A stretch of 64,000 nucleotides of DNA from Kordia antarctica (GTDB lineage Bacteria > Bacteroidota > Bacteroidia > Flavobacteriales > Flavobacteriaceae): positions 4,865,501-4,929,500 of the forward strand of contig NZ_CP019288.1 in the NCBI RefSeq assembly GCF_009901525.1, read 5' to 3'. Made by a program: the position numbers and the translations under genes. Each line of letters begins with the position of its first letter. Within the stretch, counting starts at the first letter, position 1. The notes under the pieces are model-generated. The model saw only the letters and a program-made list of their open reading frames with translations, was not told the DNA's origin and did no database searches. Shown here piece after piece: positions 61,460-64,000 of the stretch.

Positions 61460-62545
61460 CTAATTTATTAGAAGATTTAGTTTTCCCCAAAGTTCATTAT
61501 CAAAATTAGAAAGCGCAAAATTTGAATCTTCAGCAGATTCGCCCATTCTAATAATAACCAAATCTCTACTTGGAACAACATAAATTTTCTGATCGTTTTT
61601 TCCTAAACCACAATACATATCTTGTGGCGCATTCGGAATCAATTCGCCAGAAAATTCAAATTGTGTTTGTGGCAAATGATACGTAGATTTCCCGTTAAGC
61701 CACCATAAATAACCATACGCTTCATTTATAGTTTGAGAAGTCGTGGTTGCTTCATTCAAAAAAGATTCAGAGACAATTTGTGTATCTTCCCAAGTTCCGT
61801 TTGCCGAAATTAACAAACCAAAACGTGCCATGCTTCTGGTTGTACTCCAATACACATTTAGGTTTCCTGTTTGAATCCACGCGCCAGTCATGCCAATTTT
61901 AGTTTTCAATTTTGCATTAAAATAATCGTCCCACGTTTGGTTACTCGCGGAAGCAATAACATCTTGCATTTTCAAAAATACGCCGTGATACGCCCAACGT
62001 GTTCCAGCATCTGCAACGTATTGTAAATCGCTTGGCGCGATTCCGTCGCCTGAAGTATCATCCAAACCTGAAGTCATAGACAATAAGTTTTTACAGGTGA
62101 TTAAGTTTTCTTTTTCCAACGTTGCGCTTGTCCAGCCAGTTCCAATATAGTCGGAAACTTTGTTGTTGAGGTTGATGAGATTTTCGTCTTGTGCAATTCC
62201 TGAAACCGCAGTTGTCAACGTTTTTCCTGCGCTTGCCCAATACCAAGGCGAAGTTTCAGTATGTCCATTTAGGTAACTTTCTACAACTATTTTTCCTTTG
62301 TGTAAAATGATGAAGCTTTTCGTGTTTTTTTCTTCAAGATAATCTAAAAGTGGTTGCAATTCACTTTCATTCCAATTCAAATCTGAAGCAGAAGTTGTTT
62401 CCCAAGTGTCTGAATTTAATGGTGGAAAATAGATGGAAGTTGCTATCGGAGTTTCTTCTAGCGGAAGCGGATCAACAGCTTCAGAAGAACAATTCACAAA
62501 TAATATAATAAAAGTTACTAGAAAAATAGAGAAAAAGCGGTTCAT
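61460..62545 (-). CDS. Serine hydrolase lipoprotein, class C beta-lactamase-like
   Basis: 361 residues. Lipobox LFVNC (Cys19). SAGK at 105-108 (SxxK), YHG near 192 for the second motif, and RDLVIIRMG toward the end. Similar to esterase EstB or 6-aminohexanoate-oligomer hydrolases. Divergent from rimO. Confidence 0.85.
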   Translation of the reverse strand: MNRFFSIFLVTFIILFVNCSSEAVDPLPLEETPIATSIYFPPLNSDTWETTSASDLNWNESELQPLLDYLEEKNTKSFIILHKGKIVVESYLNGHTETSPWYWASAGKTLTTAVSGIAQDENLINLNNKVSDYIGTGWTSATLEKENLITCKNLLSMTSGLDDTSGDGIAPSDLQYVADAGTRWAYHGVFLKMQDVIASASNQTWDDYFNAKLKTKIGMTGAWIQTGNLNVYWSTTRSMARFGLLISANGTWEDTQIVSESFLNEATTTSQTINEAYGYLWWLNGKSTYHLPQTQFEFSGELIPNAPQDMYCGLGKNDQKIYVVPSRDLVIIRMGESAEDSNFALSNFDNELWGKLNLLIN

Positions 62546-62626
62546 TGGTCAGATTTTCATATTAAGACGCTCAAATATACCAAAGGTTTAAATTACATCG
62601 TATCTTTGCCAACTGAATTTTTTGAT

Positions 62627-63928
62627 ATGAGAACGAAGACGTTAAAGAAAAATAAGATCAATGTTGTGACACTTGGATGCTCTAAGAATGTATACGATTC
62701 TGAGGTTTTAATGGGACAATTGAAAGGCAACGGAAAAGATGTTGTACATGAAGAAGAAGGAAATATTGTTGTTATTAATACATGCGGATTCATTGATAAT
62801 GCAAAAGAAGAAAGTGTTAATACAATTTTAGATTTTGTTCAGAAAAAACAAGAAGGTATTGTTGATAAAGTCTTTGTTACCGGTTGTTTGAGCGAACGTT
62901 ACAAGCCAGATTTAGAAGTGGAAATCCCTGATGTAGATCAATATTTTGGAACGTCAGATTTGCCACGTTTGTTAAAAGCGTTAGGCGCAGATTATAAACA
63001 TGAATTGATTGGTGAACGAATTACTACAACACCAAAAAACTACGCATATCTTAAAATTGCAGAAGGTTGTGATCGTCCGTGTTCATTCTGTGCAATTCCG
63101 TTAATGCGTGGAAAACACAGATCGAAACCAATTGAAGAATTAGTTACAGAAACAGAAAAATTAGCCGCAAAAGGAGTTAAAGAATTAATTTTAATTGCAC
63201 AAGATTTAACCTATTACGGTTTAGATTTATACAAAAAACGAAACTTAGCTGAGTTGCTTCAAGCATTAGTAAAAGTAGAAGGAATTGAGTGGATTCGGTT
63301 ACATTACGCGTTTCCAGCAGGATTTCCGATGGACGTTTTAGATGTGATGAATCAAGAACCGAAAATTTGCAACTATTTAGACATTCCGTTACAACACATT
63401 GTAGATGATATCTTAAAATCTATGCGACGCGGAACGACTCAAGCAAAAACTACAAAATTATTAAAAGAATTTAGAGCGGCAGTTCCTGAAATGACCATCA
63501 GAACGACATTAATTGTCGGTTATCCAGGCGAAACGGAAGCACATTTTGAAACCTTAAAAGAATGGGTTCGTGAAATGCGCTTTGAGCGTTTAGGCTGTTT
63601 TACGTATTCTCATGAAGAAAATACACATGCGTATAAATTAGAAGATGATGTGCCAGAAGATGTGAAACAAGATCGTGCAAACCAAATTATGGAAATTCAG
63701 TCACAAATTTCTTGGGAATTGAATCAGGCAAAAATTGGGCAAACTTTCAAATGTATTATTGACAGAAAAGAAGGAACTCATTTTGTCGGTCGTACCGAAT
63801 TTGACTCTCCAGATGTTGACAACGAAGTTTTAATTGACGCATCAAAATTCTACGTAAAGCAAGGCGAATTTGTAACTGTAAAAATCACAGAAGCTGCTGA
63901 TTTTGATTTGTATGCGGAACCGGTTTAG
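62627..63928 (+). CDS. rimO: Ribosomal protein S12 methylthiotransferase RimO
   Basis: 433 residues from the ATG at 62627; the in-frame TTG at 62606 falls within the promoter -7 box (TATCTTTG, 62601-62608), so it cannot be the start. Three N-terminal cysteines (LGCSKN, INTCGF, TGCLSE) bind the auxiliary cluster; radical SAM CDRPCSFC; TRAM domain at the end. Adds a methylthio group to uS12 Asp88. Confidence 0.95.
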   Translation: MRTKTLKKNKINVVTLGCSKNVYDSEVLMGQLKGNGKDVVHEEEGNIVVINTCGFIDNAKEESVNTILDFVQKKQEGIVDKVFVTGCLSERYKPDLEVEIPDVDQYFGTSDLPRLLKALGADYKHELIGERITTTPKNYAYLKIAEGCDRPCSFCAIPLMRGKHRSKPIEELVTETEKLAAKGVKELILIAQDLTYYGLDLYKKRNLAELLQALVKVEGIEWIRLHYAFPAGFPMDVLDVMNQEPKICNYLDIPLQHIVDDILKSMRRGTTQAKTTKLLKEFRAAVPEMTIRTTLIVGYPGETEAHFETLKEWVREMRFERLGCFTYSHEENTHAYKLEDDVPEDVKQDRANQIMEIQSQISWELNQAKIGQTFKCIIDRKEGTHFVGRTEFDSPDVDNEVLIDASKFYVKQGEFVTVKITEAADFDLYAEPV

Positions 63929-64000
63929 AAATGATAAATGTTAAATTTTAAATGTAAAAGTGTTTCAAACGTCATTCCGAGGAGTTTTCGATGAAGTAAC

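Overview
The window is AT-rich DNA from a Bacteroidota chromosome, almost certainly a (marine) member of the Flavobacteriaceae; the genus cannot be fixed from sequence alone, though the gene content reminds me of Kordia. The signs are: type IX secretion (T9SS) sorting domains and a PorP/SprF protein, a SusC-like carboxypeptidase-regulatory/TonB barrel, a small L28-L33-DUF4295 ribosomal operon, Bacteroidota-type promoters (TTTG-N19-TAnnTTTG) and almost no Shine-Dalgarno sequences.

Layout. 1-10.8 kb: the 3' part of a giant repeat adhesin (Calx-beta-like modules, then calcium-binding TSP3-like repeats, then a T9SS type B sorting domain) followed by its PorP/SprF partner and an OmpA/PorE-like periplasmic protein. 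11-17 kb: housekeeping (idi, queD-like, manA, tRNA-Thr with a tandemly duplicated 3' end, a secreted metallopeptidase, a DEAD-box helicase). 17-24 kb: envelope and hypothetical genes, an unrecognised 345-residue protein and a DUF819 permease with an extra N-terminal domain. 24-29.3 kb: seven tiny genes, mostly with double-glycine-type or lanthipeptide-like leaders, one with a hevein-like cysteine core; between them lie an SPFH operon with three small companion genes, AlkB, a VanX-like dipeptidase and a candidate sigma-54-dependent small RNA. 29-41 kb: RluA-type pseudouridine synthase, serine hydrolase, htpG, fabH, TonB-type barrel, CoA-binding protein, sodium:solute symporter. 41-54 kb: recR, glycosyltransferase, E2 acyltransferase, a Crp-type regulator, a five-gene operon ending in cinA, the ribosomal protein operon and ftsY. 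54-57.3 kb: a compact 'grasp-with-SPASM' RiPP cassette (precursor, ATP-grasp, 64-residue protein, SPASM protein, lipoprotein) lying between two copies of one terminator. 57.5-64 kb: fibronectin lipoprotein, amidase, small membrane protein, serine hydrolase and rimO.

How it works together. Two layers of peptide biology stand out: dispersed orphan leader-peptide genes that share a terminator hairpin, with no maturation enzyme nearby, and a self-contained graspeptide-like cassette that looks inserted at the ftsY terminator. Intergenic DNA is rich in dispersed elements: a three-copy 165-215 bp element with hairpins, REP-like TTCGA palindromes, and short tandem repeats.
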